A DNA stretch of 54,546 nucleotides, from the NCBI GenBank assembly GCA_964017145.1, contig CAXHKQ010000353.1, positions 1 through 54,546 of the forward strand. Direction: 5' to 3'. Made by a program: the position numbers and the translations under genes. Source of the DNA: Agrocybe praecox. Lineage: Eukaryota > Basidiomycota > Agaricomycetes > Agaricales > Agrocybaceae. The notes under the pieces are model-generated. The model made no database searches. It was not told the DNA's origin and saw nothing but the letters and a program-made list of their open reading frames with translations. Each line of letters starts with the position of its first letter. Positions within the stretch are counted from its first letter, which is position 1. Below, in pieces: positions 24,209 to 34,052 of this stretch.

Positions 24209-27200
24209 AGGCACATTTCCCACAATGTGCACATGTATGACTAAGTTTGGAGGGTTTTAGAGGAGGTGGGGGTTCAGTAAAATTAATTAGAGGAGAAAAT
24301 GAAAGTCTATCAAAAGTTAAGGCAGAAATCTTTCTGGGAGCAGCTGGGTGTTTTGCATGGAATTCCTTGATTGATTTAGCTGCTCTCTTCAGATTTTCAG
24401 CAGGTTCCCAAGTACTTTCTTCATTTGGGTAGTTTTTCCATTTCACCAAGTACTGCAGCTTATTTCTGAATAATCTGCTGTCCTTGATGTACTCAACTTC
24501 CCATTCAGGGTTTTCTCCTTTGATAACTGGTGGAGGTCTGGAAGAGGGCTTTCTACCAACTGGATCAGGATGATGGGGCATGAGCTTGACCACATTGAAT
24601 ACAGGATGGATCTTCATGGTGGAAGGCAATTTCAATTCATAGGCATTTGGACCAACAACTTTGGTGATCTTGTATGGTCCATATCTTTTGTCCTCCAATT
24701 TCTTGGAAGGCCTATCAGTCTTCAAGTCCTTGCCATCTAGCCAAACCATGTCTCCAACCTTATACTCAGTAGGTGCACCTCTGTGTCTATCATAGAATTT
24801 GGCCATGTCATCAGCAGCCTTTTTGAGGGCAGACTCTGCTTCTTTTCTGGCCTCTTCCATGTTTTTCACAAAGGTATCTACAGTGTCCATCTTGCTGTCT
24901 CTAAGGGGTTCTGTGCCCATCCTGGGATGTCTACCATTATTGAGCATGAAGGGTGTTTGCCTAGTGGATGCTTGAACTCTGTTGTTGTAGGAGAATTCAG
25001 CTAAGGACAACCATTCTACCCAGTCATCTTGTCTATGGTTTATGAAGAGCCTGAGGTATTGTTCTACTTCTTGATTTACCCTTTCAGTTTGACCATCTGT
25101 CTGAGGGTGATAGGCTGTAGATGAAGCAGTCTGAATACCTAATAAGGAGTTGAGCTCTTTCATGAACTTGGAGACAAACTGAGGACCTCTATCACAGATT
25201 ATTTTGATAGGTAGACCATGCAGTTTCCAGACATAATCTCTGTAGAGCTTAGCAGTACCTTCAGATGTGACCTCATCTGTGGTAGGTATGATGTGGATCA
25301 TCTTGCTAAGCCTATCTACAACTATCATAATGGCATTGTACCCTTGACATTCAGGTAGGCCAGTGATAAAGTCCACAGTAATGGTTTGCCAGACATCAGA
25401 AGGAATTTCAGTAGGAGTCAGGAAGCCAACAGGCTTAGCTGGGAATGTCTTTGTCCTGTTACATCTATCACAGCTTCTAGTGTAGGCTGCAATGTAGTGA
25501 GACATCCCTGGCCACCAATAATTCCTAGAGACAAGCTCTATTGTCTTCCATTTTCCTGGATGTCCAGCAATGTAGGCATCATGATGTAGTTCCACAATTT
25601 TCCTTCTAAGATCTTTGTCTTTGGGAACATACACTTTCCCTCTGTAGAGAATAAGTCCTTGCTCTTCTGCCCATTCCTGTCCTTCTATCTTCTTGGTTGA
25701 GGATCCCTTCAATTCCTGTACTGCCTTCACAACCTTTTCATCCATGTCCTTTGCTTCTCTGATTTTCTTCAAAAGATCAGTCTCAGGACCAGACAAAATG
25801 GTGTGCCCCTGTTTGAGAGCTTGGATTTTGAAGTAGGAAGGTTTGAGGAGAACTACATTTTCATTATCATTCTCCCCCTTCTTATGATCTGATCTCCTAG
25901 ACAGAGCATCTGGCTTCAATGATTTTTTACCAGGCCTATGATGAAGAGAGAAGTCAAATCTGGACAAAAAGAGTGACCATCTGGCCTGCCTTCTGCTTAG
26001 CTTCTGGGCAGTCATGAAGTACTCTAAATTCTTGTGATCTGTCCAGATCTCAAAGGTGTGTTGAGTCCCTTCAAGATAATGTCTCCATTCATCTAGTGCT
26101 CTGATAATAGCCAGCATTTCCTTGTCATGAATCTCATAATTTCTTTCTACTTCAGAGAGAGACTTAGACATAAAGGCCACAGGATGCCATTTCCCATCTG
26201 ATCCTTCCTGAGATAAGACAGCCCCAGTAGCATAATCTGAGCTATCTGCTTCAACTTTATAGGGCTTATTATCATCAGGGAAAACCAAAACAGGGGAGGA
26301 TGTGACCTTAAGCTTTAACTGATCAAAGGCTTCCTGATGTCTAAGTCCCCATCTCCAGACTGTTCCCTTCTTTGTCAATTCATGAAGTGGCTTGGCAATG
26401 TCTGCAAAATCCTCTATGAACCTTCTGTAGAAGTTGACAAATCCCAAGAATGATTGAACATCCTTGACATTTTCAGGTTCAGGCCATTTAGAGACTCCCT
26501 CTACCTTGACAGGATCCATTTCAATCTTGCCTTGTGAAATGATAAGTCCAAGATATTCAATCTTTTCCTTTTCAAATTCACATTTTTCTGCTTTGAGGTA
26601 GAGTTTGTTCTCTTCTAAGATTTGCAGAACCTTCTTGACTACTTCCCTATGATGTTCAAGAGTCTCAGTGAAGACCAATATGTCATCCATGTACACAATG
26701 ACCACATTGCCATCAATAAGCTCTATGAAAATGTCATTCATCATAGTTTGAAAGGTTGCAGGACTATTGGTTAAGCCAAAGAACATGACCAGTGGTTCAA
26801 ACAGCCCTCTATTGGTTCTGAAGGCTGCTTTCCATTCATCTCCTTCCTTAACTCTGACATTGTTAAATCCCCATCTGACATCCAGCTTGGTGAAATACTT
26901 GGCTTTGCTGAGTTTGGTAATAATGTCAGAGATGAGAGGTAGAGGGTAGGAGTTTTTGATAGTCATTTCATTTAGCTTTCTATAGTCCTGTACTAGTCTA
27001 AGAGAGCCATCCTTCTTCTTGACAAAGAAAACAGGGGATGCCATAGGTGACTTGGAAGGTCTAATTCTGCCAGATTTCAGATTTTCCTCTAGAAAGGCAT
27101 CAAGCTCCTTCTGCTCTTTAGGTGAAAGAGGATAAATCTTTGATCTATAGGGCTCAGAACCAGGCTTTAACTCAATAGCATGATCCCAAGGCTTTCTATC

Positions 27201-28073
27201 TGGTAGCCTGTCAAAAGATTCCTTTGAGAATACCCCTTTGAATTGATGATAGTGCTTGGGGACAGCTTCTTCAAAGGATTTCTTTGGGGAATCAGCTTTC
27301 TGGTGAGATTCTTCTGCCAGTTTTTGGGACACAGTGGAAGTAGCATTAATAGACTGCCTTTGAGGATGTAGACAAGAAATAAAAATCCTATCCTCAGGCT
27401 CAATCTCAGAGTCAGAGTCAGGTGACTGATCTACAAGATCTACACCTTCATCATCAAACTGAGGAAGCTGTCTTCTTTGTATTGCAGCTATTCTCTGTCT
27501 CTTCCTCCTGGCTCTTATAACCTCCATGTGGCAGTCAGGTGGACATCTAGTGAATTGGATATCCCCTGACTTCCAGTCAACATCTGGGTTATGTAGATAG
27601 AGCCAGGTGTGTCCAATAATAGCAGTCTTATCTCCCAAGTCACAAACAGCAAAGGTAGCCTTTTCTGTATGGTTCTTGTAGATCATAATTAAGTCAACTT
27701 CCTCATGAATAGAACCACTCTTATTTAGAGTACCATCTACATTGTAGACAGGAATGGCTCTGGGGAGTTTCCTTGTGTTGAGATTATGATACTTTACAAA
27801 ACCAGTATCCAGAAAAAGGCCAGTAGCTCCAGAATCAAGTAAAGCATCCACAGAAAGCCTTTTTCCTGTATCCATTGTCTTCAGAATGACTGACAAATGG
27901 GTAGAGGCTTTAGGCCTGTGACCCAAGATGTAGATCCTTTCAGGGGTAGAAGAAAGAGAAGGTGAATCAGAGGACATGATTTCTGTATCAGAATTTGAAG
28001 AGGAGGGATTGAGTTTATTGCTTTCATCTTCTAATACATTAAATCTATTCCATTGGGACATGTCTTTCACCAA
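24195..28073 (-). CDS. Chromovirus Pol polyprotein (PR-RT-RNaseH-IN-chromodomain)
   Basis: Replication polyprotein of about 1,290 aa. Order: aspartic protease with ALLDSGATGLFLDTGF (Asp near residue 80); reverse transcriptase with LDVRWGFNNVRV and the catalytic YMDD at about residues 461-464; RNase H with EVERNYEIHDKEMLAIIRAL and WTDHKNLEYF; integrase with the HHCC finger (HHDAYIAGHPG, CDRCNRTK) and DDE core (ITVDFITGLP, IICDRGPQF, GQTERVNQEVEQYL). The C-terminal chromodomain reads WEVEYIKDSR, LQYLVKWKNYP, ESTWEPAENL. The frame is -1 relative to gag and is open upstream of the gag stop, so expression by a -1 frameshift is likely; the first ATG is at 28061. Arginine is encoded only by AGA/AGG, in line with the absence of CpG. 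No internal stop, so probably active. Confidence 0.96.
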   Translation of the reverse strand: MVKDMSQWNRFNVLEDESNKLNPSSSNSDTEIMSSDSPSLSSTPERIYILGHRPKASTHLSVILKTMDTGKRLSVDALLDSGATGLFLDTGFVKYHNLNTRKLPRAIPVYNVDGTLNKSGSIHEEVDLIMIYKNHTEKATFAVCDLGDKTAIIGHTWLYLHNPDVDWKSGDIQFTRCPPDCHMEVIRARRKRQRIAAIQRRQLPQFDDEGVDLVDQSPDSDSEIEPEDRIFISCLHPQRQSINATSTVSQKLAEESHQKADSPKKSFEEAVPKHYHQFKGVFSKESFDRLPDRKPWDHAIELKPGSEPYRSKIYPLSPKEQKELDAFLEENLKSGRIRPSKSPMASPVFFVKKKDGSLRLVQDYRKLNEMTIKNSYPLPLISDIITKLSKAKYFTKLDVRWGFNNVRVKEGDEWKAAFRTNRGLFEPLVMFFGLTNSPATFQTMMNDIFIELIDGNVVIVYMDDILVFTETLEHHREVVKKVLQILEENKLYLKAEKCEFEKEKIEYLGLIISQGKIEMDPVKVEGVSKWPEPENVKDVQSFLGFVNFYRRFIEDFADIAKPLHELTKKGTVWRWGLRHQEAFDQLKLKVTSSPVLVFPDDNKPYKVEADSSDYATGAVLSQEGSDGKWHPVAFMSKSLSEVERNYEIHDKEMLAIIRALDEWRHYLEGTQHTFEIWTDHKNLEYFMTAQKLSRRQARWSLFLSRFDFSLHHRPGKKSLKPDALSRRSDHKKGENDNENVVLLKPSYFKIQALKQGHTILSGPETDLLKKIREAKDMDEKVVKAVQELKGSSTKKIEGQEWAEEQGLILYRGKVYVPKDKDLRRKIVELHHDAYIAGHPGKWKTIELVSRNYWWPGMSHYIAAYTRSCDRCNRTKTFPAKPVGFLTPTEIPSDVWQTITVDFITGLPECQGYNAIMIVVDRLSKMIHIIPTTDEVTSEGTAKLYRDYVWKLHGLPIKIICDRGPQFVSKFMKELNSLLGIQTASSTAYHPQTDGQTERVNQEVEQYLRLFINHRQDDWVEWLSLAEFSYNNRVQASTRQTPFMLNNGRHPRMGTEPLRDSKMDTVDTFVKNMEEARKEAESALKKAADDMAKFYDRHRGAPTEYKVGDMVWLDGKDLKTDRPSKKLEDKRYGPYKITKVVGPNAYELKLPSTMKIHPVFNVVKLMPHHPDPVGRKPSSRPPPVIKGENPEWEVEYIKDSRLFRNKLQYLVKWKNYPNEESTWEPAENLKRAAKSIKEFHAKHPAAPRKISALTFDRLSFSPLINFTEPPPPLKPSKLSHTCAHCGKCALERG

Positions 28074-28081
28074 TGGTGCCT

Positions 28082-29173
28082 CTAAAAATTCTTTTGGGTA
28101 CCTTCTTTCTTTTCTTCCCCATCCTGAATAATCTTGGTGAAATGTTCCACCAGTTCCTCATGGTTCATGGCATTGATGTTAACTGAAGATTTGCAGTCAG
28201 CTGCCTTGTGACCCTGCCTTCTGCATTTAAAGCAGATGAGAGGCCTTACTGACTTCCATCCTGAATCAACTTCCATGGGAACTACATCTTGTTGCCTTGC
28301 TTGAGCAACATTACTCCTCTGGCTGCTAGTTGAGAAAGGAGAGGGGCTGGAAACATTGGACTTGGACTGAGGCTTTTGAGAGGTAGATGAGGAGGGTGCT
28401 TTAGAAAATGGAGAAGAGGAAGAGGAAGTAGATTTGTTGAAGGCTTCCATCTGTCTCCATTGTCTGTCCAGCTTGGTAGCCCAAGAAATCCAGCCACTCA
28501 GAGATCTGGGCATCTCAGGTACATTATAGACCCTTTCCCTGAGAGATCTGTTAAGCCCAGTCTGAAATTTCTCTACCAGTGCAGCATCATTGTACCCAGT
28601 GTCTGAGACCAACTCCCTGAAGCTAGCCACATACTCATCAGCAGTCTGACTTCCCTGCTTGAGCAAATTCATTTTGTGTCTAGCTGTGCTAGCAGGGTCT
28701 GGATCTCCAAAGACTTCCCTGAATTCATAGACAAAATCATCCCAAAGACCTTCTTTGGAATAATCTCCATCTAGAATTTTGGTTTTATCAAGTGCCCATT
28801 TCCCAGCAGTACCTCCTTTCATATAGGATAGAGCACAAACAACCTTTTGAAGGTCATCTGTGATGCCCTTTCCATAGAAATATAACTTTAGTTGGCTGAG
28901 GAATGTTTCTGCTTTCTGCATTGAACCATCAAATGGTTCAGGAGGGGAAACTTTGATTCCAGACTGTGAACCAAAGGTAAAGGGACCATGACTGGCAGGG
29001 GGAGGATGGACTTCTCTAGCAGCAGAGGAGAATGGTGATTGAGTAGTTGGAGGTGTGACTGACTGTTGCTGCTGCTGCCTTAAGAGAGCCACCTCCTGGG
29101 TAAGGAGAGAGATTTGTTGAAGGAGCTCCTCCACAGAGGGAAGAGTAGTGGTAGGGGTAGTGGTAGTGTCCAT
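28082..29173 (-). CDS. Chromovirus Gag
   Basis: Structural particle protein of 363 aa. The start at 29173 is the first ATG after the 5' leader. An N-terminal coiled-coil-like segment (VEELLQQISLLTQEVALLRQ) with a Gln run is followed by the retrotransposon capsid domain (FDGSMQKAETFLSQLKLYF, AGKWALDKTKILDG, KQGSQTADEYVASFREL). A Ser/Pro-rich linker leads to a CCHC zinc knuckle, CFKCRRQGHKAADC, for RNA packaging. The TAG stop lies 8 bp before the first listed pol codon, with the pol frame overlapping in -1 phase around AAGAATTTTTAG, a possible slippage region. Confidence 0.94.
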   Translation of the reverse strand: MDTTTTPTTTLPSVEELLQQISLLTQEVALLRQQQQQSVTPPTTQSPFSSAAREVHPPPASHGPFTFGSQSGIKVSPPEPFDGSMQKAETFLSQLKLYFYGKGITDDLQKVVCALSYMKGGTAGKWALDKTKILDGDYSKEGLWDDFVYEFREVFGDPDPASTARHKMNLLKQGSQTADEYVASFRELVSDTGYNDAALVEKFQTGLNRSLRERVYNVPEMPRSLSGWISWATKLDRQWRQMEAFNKSTSSSSSPFSKAPSSSTSQKPQSKSNVSSPSPFSTSSQRSNVAQARQQDVVPMEVDSGWKSVRPLICFKCRRQGHKAADCKSSVNINAMNHEELVEHFTKIIQDGEEKKEGTQKNF

Positions 29174-29667
29174 CTTGGTGCAGATAAAGTAGAGGCTCTC
29201 TGGTGTGTGTGTGGGAGAAGCTATCTACAAAAAGTGCCCTTGAGACTATACTAAGTAACTAAAAAAGGCTATGTAATGGATACCCAGTTGTCACCCCAAA
29301 CACAGTGGGTCTAAACCTAGGATCACAGGATTGACTACCTGATATTTTCCTAGACCACCAAAGACAGAAACAGTTGGCCTGATTCTGCCCCAACAGTTGG
29401 TATCCCTATCTACAAGTTCACACACAACACACAGCAGAGAGTGAGAAATCCAGTAGAAAGAGAGGTGTCTTGAGGAGATGTTGAAATTGTGGAGGGAGAA
29501 ATGATGTAGAAGATTGGAAGGATATTGGAGGTTGAAGGGTTGATGATGATGAGAAAAATGATATATGTGGTAAGGGGATGTGTGGGAAAATGTTGGAAAG
29601 AGAGATGAATAGATTGGTGTAGATAAATGTGAGATGATGGATACTGAGTGGTGGGGTTGTCTGAGAT

Positions 29668-29678
29668 AGCTTCAATCT
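29668..29678 (-). promoter_or_regulatory. Self-primer binding site of the chromovirus
   Basis: Two bases downstream of the 5' LTR the element strand reads AGATTGAAGCT. This is not an obvious tRNA 3'-end complement, but it is the exact 11-nt reverse complement of an LTR segment (29827-29837) that lies where transcription should start. The Tf1/sushi lineage uses this geometry: the mRNA 5' end folds back on the primer-binding site and is cleaved to prime reverse transcription. Confidence 0.7.
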
Positions 29679-29680
29679 TC

Positions 29681-29731
29681 TGTCAGGGCAACACTAAGAT
29701 CAGTGTGACAAGGCCACCAACAAAGACAAAG

Positions 29732-29767
<36 letters not shown>

Positions 29768-30154
29768 AGAGAGAGAGACACTCAATGGTTCTAAGAGATC
29801 ACACCAATGATAGTGGATATCCTAAGAGATTGAAGCTGGGGCTACAGCTACATACATGTCCAGTATATATACCCTACAGCTATTCTAGAATATTCCTCCA
29901 TGACATCATAGAAAGGAATGATGAATAAGGCAATGACATCATAAAGAAAGTAAAAGAATGATGTGGAATGATGTAGAATGGATGAGGCTATGCTCATGGG
30001 AAATTAAAATGATAAGTATCTAATCAAATGATAATCAAGAGATAATCAAGAGATAATCAAAGATATGAAACAGATAAGATATCTACACATCTACAAAAGG
30101 GAAAAATGCGAAATAAATATAGAAAAATAAAGAAAAATAGGGGAAACCCTGACA
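29681..30154 (-). repeat. 5' LTR (474 bp)
   Basis: Promoter-bearing LTR of the minus-strand element, apparently identical to 23721-24194. Contains the TATA box and predicted start segment described separately. Confidence 0.96.
29827..29872 (-). promoter_or_regulatory. LTR core promoter and predicted RNA 5' end
   Basis: On the element strand a TATATATAC box (plus-strand 29864-29872) is followed about 32-34 nt later by AGCTTCAATCT (29837 down to 29827). That spacing is normal for TATA-directed initiation, so the RNA should begin at or near the segment complementary to the primer-binding site. Confidence 0.65.
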
Positions 30155-31067
30155 CCTGGAGCTTCTGGTCGCGATGGACCTCAAAGAAGCGAAGGAACGC
30201 GTGCAGTCGTTGGAGGAACGGATGGAAGAAGTGGAACACCATCTCGCGCGACAAGACGACAACACCCACAAGTTGTACAAGCGCGCCACCAGGCATCGCC
30301 AGTGGATGGATGACGAGGATGTCCGTAGGAAGGGTGAGGAGGACGTCTGCAACCAGAAGTTCCGCTGGTTGCACGACGCGGTCAACACTATCGCGAAACG
30401 CCTTGGTCCAATCGAGCAATCGCGTCTTCCAACTGACGCGGTTCAACATGCACCAATGACTGTTCCACACTCGGCAAGTTCAGGTCCAACGCCTGACGTC
30501 AATATGGGGGATGAAAGCACCGTTCGTAGTGCCCGCGTCGAGGACGACGTCAACATGCAAGATGTAGACTTCGACGTGATCAACCCGGCCGCGTCTTCCA
30601 TGGCCTCGGATTCGGTGGTGCCTGAAGGCGCGCGTCCGTGTCTCATAATCACACCTCCGACCCCTCAAACAAAAACACCGGTTCCTGTTTCCTCTGCTCC
30701 CCCCTCTGCTCTCACGCCTGGCTTGCCCAATTCAAACAAGGACTACACCTACCCGCCGGTGCCGTACGCGCCAATCAATCAATCCGACGTCCTTGCGACT
30801 CCATCCGCGTCCATCTCATCCGCGTCCATCCAATCCGCGTCCACCCCATCCGCGTCCACCTCATCCACCTCTGTCTCACCGGCGTCTATAGTACCCGCGT
30901 CCGTGCCATCCGCGTCCGTTCCTACCGCGTCCACGTCAGCGCAACCTCACGCGGCATCGAACCCTGCTGCAGCCATTAAACCCGTACGTAGGTCCTCGCG
31001 TTTTCGGACTGGCCGCGGAAGTCCCTGCCCAATCGAGGAACGGGTAGATTTTGAGGGGTCACCTTAG

Positions 31068-31399
31068 GTTTTCGGCTTGCGGTTTTTTTTTTTTACATTT
31101 TTTTGAAACGCGTATTTTGTTTTTTACACTACTTCTGGTATACAACTAGTGTAATTTTTTTTTTGCTATGTTAAAACGTCTTGTATACCACTAATTGAAC
31201 TTGTTTGAAGTTCCATGACCATGAGTGAGAAACAGTCTGGCAAGATCAATTAAACCAGTGAAACTACGCGGTAGGCGAAGATGCGACCTGTGGCATCTTC
31301 ACTTCAAAAATTAAATATGAAAACAAATTTTACTGCCTACGAACGGGTTAGGATAAGATGAAAGACCCATCAAACTTTATTCACTCGAAACATTTATTG
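31068..31399. other. Convergent spacer between genes A and B
   Basis: AT-rich, T-run-containing 3' flanks of two convergent genes (TTTTTTTTTTT near 31083 and 31152). Probably holds both polyadenylation regions; no gene. Confidence 0.5.
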
Positions 31400-33754
31400 T
31401 TACACTTTCTTTGAAATTCTTTCACTCTTCCGTCTAACAGGCTGAAGAATCTTCTCAGCTTCCTTCAAAGCCAACATATCGGCATTTCCTTTGCTTCTTG
31501 TTTTCTTGCCCCTGGTCGCTGCACCTTTAGAAACATTGCTCTGTGCTGTAGCAGACGCGCAGTTAGAGGAAGACCCTTGCACGACAGGTTGAGTAATGGA
31601 CGCGGAATGAGAGAAAGACGCGTCAACGTTAATTTGAGCGACAGACGCTGACCGTGAGGACAGCGCGTTTAGAGGAGTTTGACCCTCCGAAGCAGACTGT
31701 GAAGAAGACACGGTTAAAGGAGTCTCAGAGACAAACGCGGACTGCGTGCGAGGCGCGTCCACAACAGGAGAAGACGCAGTAACAGTAGTTTGAGGGGGAG
31801 CCACTGATTTTCCGGAAGGCTCGTTTAGAATTTGACCATCCGATGTAACATGAGAGGACGACGCGGTAACAGTAGTTTGAGAAACAAACGCAGGTTGTGA
31901 GTGAGGCGCGTCTACAGGCGCAGAAGACGCGGTAACAGAAGCTTGAGGAACAGACGCGGAATGCGAGCAAGGCACGTCTACAGGTCGACCATCCGATGCA
32001 GAATGTGAAGAAGACACGGTAACAGTAGGTTGAGTGATAGACGCGGTGTGTGAAGACGGTTGAGGGACAGGTGTCTCTCGTGAGGAAGACGCGGACATAT
32101 TAGGTTCGGTTTGAAACGCGGAGTCTTGCTGATTCGGATCCGCGTCGGCATGATCTGTCTTCGCCTTTGTTTTTTTCTTCCGCGTCCGTGGCTCTGGTGG
32201 CTCGCTCGTCCCGGGGATGCCTGTAATGCACTCAGGATAACTGGCTGGTACGAGGTCGGATGACTTTCGTGAAACCGTAATGTGCTCGAAGTGAAATACT
32301 TTGTAAAGTGATGTGTACGTTTCCTGTCGTCGGAAAATGTGTTCAAAAAACACTCGAAGGTCTTCTTTGGTGATGTTCTCTGGTAGCTTTGACAAACCAC
32401 CACTGGGAATACATTCAGGATCCACAAAATCCGAAGGCTTCTTGGCAATGGCTGCCCACGGAGGTTGTCTTGAAGAGTTGGAAGCCAGAGCTACAAGAGG
32501 TCTGAGCGCCATTGGAAAAGTCGCATGTTTCATACATGCACGTACCAAAATGGGTAGAAATATATTTCTTGTATAAATCTCCCAGAGCAATTCGAGATTT
32601 CGCGTTACTGCGCCAGGTTGCCTTTAGACGCGGCAGCCCGTTGCAATCTTTTTCCCAACAATCCCCCTTCAAAGGAACAGCTTCAATACCATTATACAAT
32701 TGCACGCGGGCAACTGGAAATAAATCTGTAGCGATGCCACTCGGCGCGATAAGATATGCGCGGTCTTGGTCTCCATTAGTCATGTGCTCCGCGTGTTGTG
32801 GGCCGGTTTCTTGTGCCGCGGTCTGTAGCGTATTTCTTAAGGCCACAAACCACTTGGCAATAGCACGATGCGCGTCTTCATAACCAGCGGGATCAAATTT
32901 CTTGAAGGACATTGACTTGCCTAGCCCAAGCAATTCATGTATATGGTCATGACTAAATCAATATTAGCCTCCGTAGTTATGCTGTGGTCGCGTCTCTCAC
33001 ATTTTGACAACAGTTTCATCTTGCTTATTTTTAAAGACAAGAAAACTGATGGATAAAATGTCCATTTCACAGAAATTCTTGCGAGCCGCGTCATTGAAGC
33101 GCGCGTTCCAATATTTGTCGCGTATTCTGTCATATCACATCAATATTCCGCGTCTTCGAAAGAGCGGTGATACGTACTTCCGCTTCGTTTCCACATTGAG
33201 GCCATACCACTCCCTACGCGCTGTCTCGCGTTCTACCTCTATCCTTTGCTCCTGTGACAACTCTTTGTAAAAATTTTTGATCGCGGACATACGCGCACCC
33301 AGAAAGTTTTTGTGCGAGCCATTCGGGTTCTCGACACCCAAGGCCGCCGCGATTTTGGCATCGATCGCGTCTTGATACATCTGATAAGTCACTTCCGTGA
33401 GCCTCACGCGGATTGTTGCAGAACCACTGGGTTTTGGCCGGTTGAGTCGCCAGTTATTTACAGTGAACGCAGCAACACGCTACACTAAGTTCAGAAAGAT
33501 ACATGTCTCCAACTGTCAAGACTAACCTTGATGTGGTGGCAAACATCTGATATTTGACCTGTCTTGTTTTCCCAGTAGGCACAGATCAACGGGACAATCT
33601 TTTTCTTTGCCAACAAACACCGCTCGTTAGGATCCGCGCATCGTCTGTATTCAGCGCGGAATGGTTTTGCAATACGCCGCTCTTGGTCATTCAATAGCCA
33701 GGGTATTGCATTTAGGACATCAGGGGGTTGTAACATGTTGGGAGTGAGGGACAT
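31400..33754 (-). CDS. KDZ-element gene B: unknown protein with Ser/Thr repeat tail
   Basis: Unrecognised. The ATG at 33754 begins MSLTPNMLQPPDVLNAIPWL; further exons carry VRLTEVTYQMYQDAIDAKIA, FYKELSQEQRIEVERETARR with EWYGLNVETKRK, SFKKFDPAGYEDAHRAIAKW and YNGIEAVPLKGDCWEKDCNG. Later parts are KATWRSNAKSRIALGDLYKK, ASNSSRQPPWAAIAKK and ITKEDLRVFFEHIFRRQETY. The final exon is a long imperfect tandem array rich in SHSAS and QTTVTASS units (about 31540-32090), then a basic end KNKTRS-like with KILQPVRRKSERISKKV, a likely nuclear signal. Introns appear short; one near 32540 would be only 40 nt. Several exon borders are uncertain. It shares a divergent promoter with the transposase, which suggests a role in transposition or its control. 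No HxD dioxygenase pattern, nuclease or methylase motif is visible. Confidence 0.7.
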
Positions 33755-34052
33755 TGTTCTGTGCTATGGTAATGCATTGCATTCACTCTGGAGCTTATAT
33801 ATATCATCTCAACTGCCTGATGTTCGCTTAGGAGCACATGTTTGCTGAGAGGCTTTGTGTATTGCACATGTACATACACATGGTAGAAGTGCTTTTCACC
33901 GAGTACGATCATTTGAACACCGAGTAATAAGATGAAGTTGTATCTAACTTGATCATCATTGATCATATGTACTTTGGTTGGATCTAAAAATAAGTAATCT
34001 GAAAGTAGTATATATACATTAACGGTAGGCTAACACAACTACATCTTCAAGA
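33755..34052. promoter_or_regulatory. Divergent promoter of genes B and C
   Basis: The 298 bp between two head-to-head start codons contain a TATA-like box for each direction: TTATATATATC at about 33795-33805 (about 40 bp before gene B) and AGTATATATACATT at about 34006-34019 (about 40 bp before gene C). GACGCG motifs, dense elsewhere in the element, are absent from this segment. Confidence 0.6.

Larger units (their letters stand above)
23721..30154 (-). mobile_element. Ty3/gypsy chromovirus LTR retrotransposon, intact
   Basis: Full-length element on the minus strand: 5' LTR 29681-30154, gag 29173-28082, pol 28073-24195, 3' LTR 23721-24194. LTRs are 474 bp each, begin and end TGTCA/TGACA, and appear identical, indicating a very recent insertion. 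Both open frames are complete, with a C-terminal chromodomain placing it among chromoviruses. The 6,434 bp contain only two CpG dinucleotides by my reading (24149-24150 and the matching 30109-30110), in sharp contrast to the CpG-rich DNA on both sides. Priming appears to be by self-complementarity rather than tRNA. Confidence 0.96.
22188..31067 (+). pseudogene. KDZ-element gene A: paired Cys-cluster and coiled-coil protein, split by retrotransposon
   Basis: Unrecognised protein of about 770 aa before interruption. Exons are 22188-22328, 22380-23394 and 23457 onward. The coding frame runs to 23720, is broken by the retrotransposon, and resumes in exactly the same frame at 30160, ending at 31067. 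Order of features: a hydrophilic head; an acidic and basic linker with NLS-like DRKRKHEE; two clusters CRQCDAKKLDC and CVRCKIHKQRC (each C-x2-C-x6-C), resembling a stretched fungal Zn2Cys6 motif; Pro/Ala/Ser-rich linker; and a heptad-like coiled coil spanning the insertion point (ERIKKMEHAAELVNANFHKM, then AKERVQSLEERMEEVEHHLA). The tail is Ser/Ala/Thr-rich (SASIQSASTPSAS type) and ends with basic KPVRRSSRFRTGRG. DNA-binding or dimerising accessory function is an inference. The insertion truncates it in this copy. Confidence 0.75.

Noticed and set aside
24195..29173. Small plus-strand frames within the chromovirus
   Set aside because: Antisense shadows of gag and pol; CpG absence and AT richness keep them open by chance.
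31725..32448. Minus-strand alternate frames within gene B (81 and 156 codons)
   Set aside because: Shadows of the repetitive final exon of gene B in other frames.
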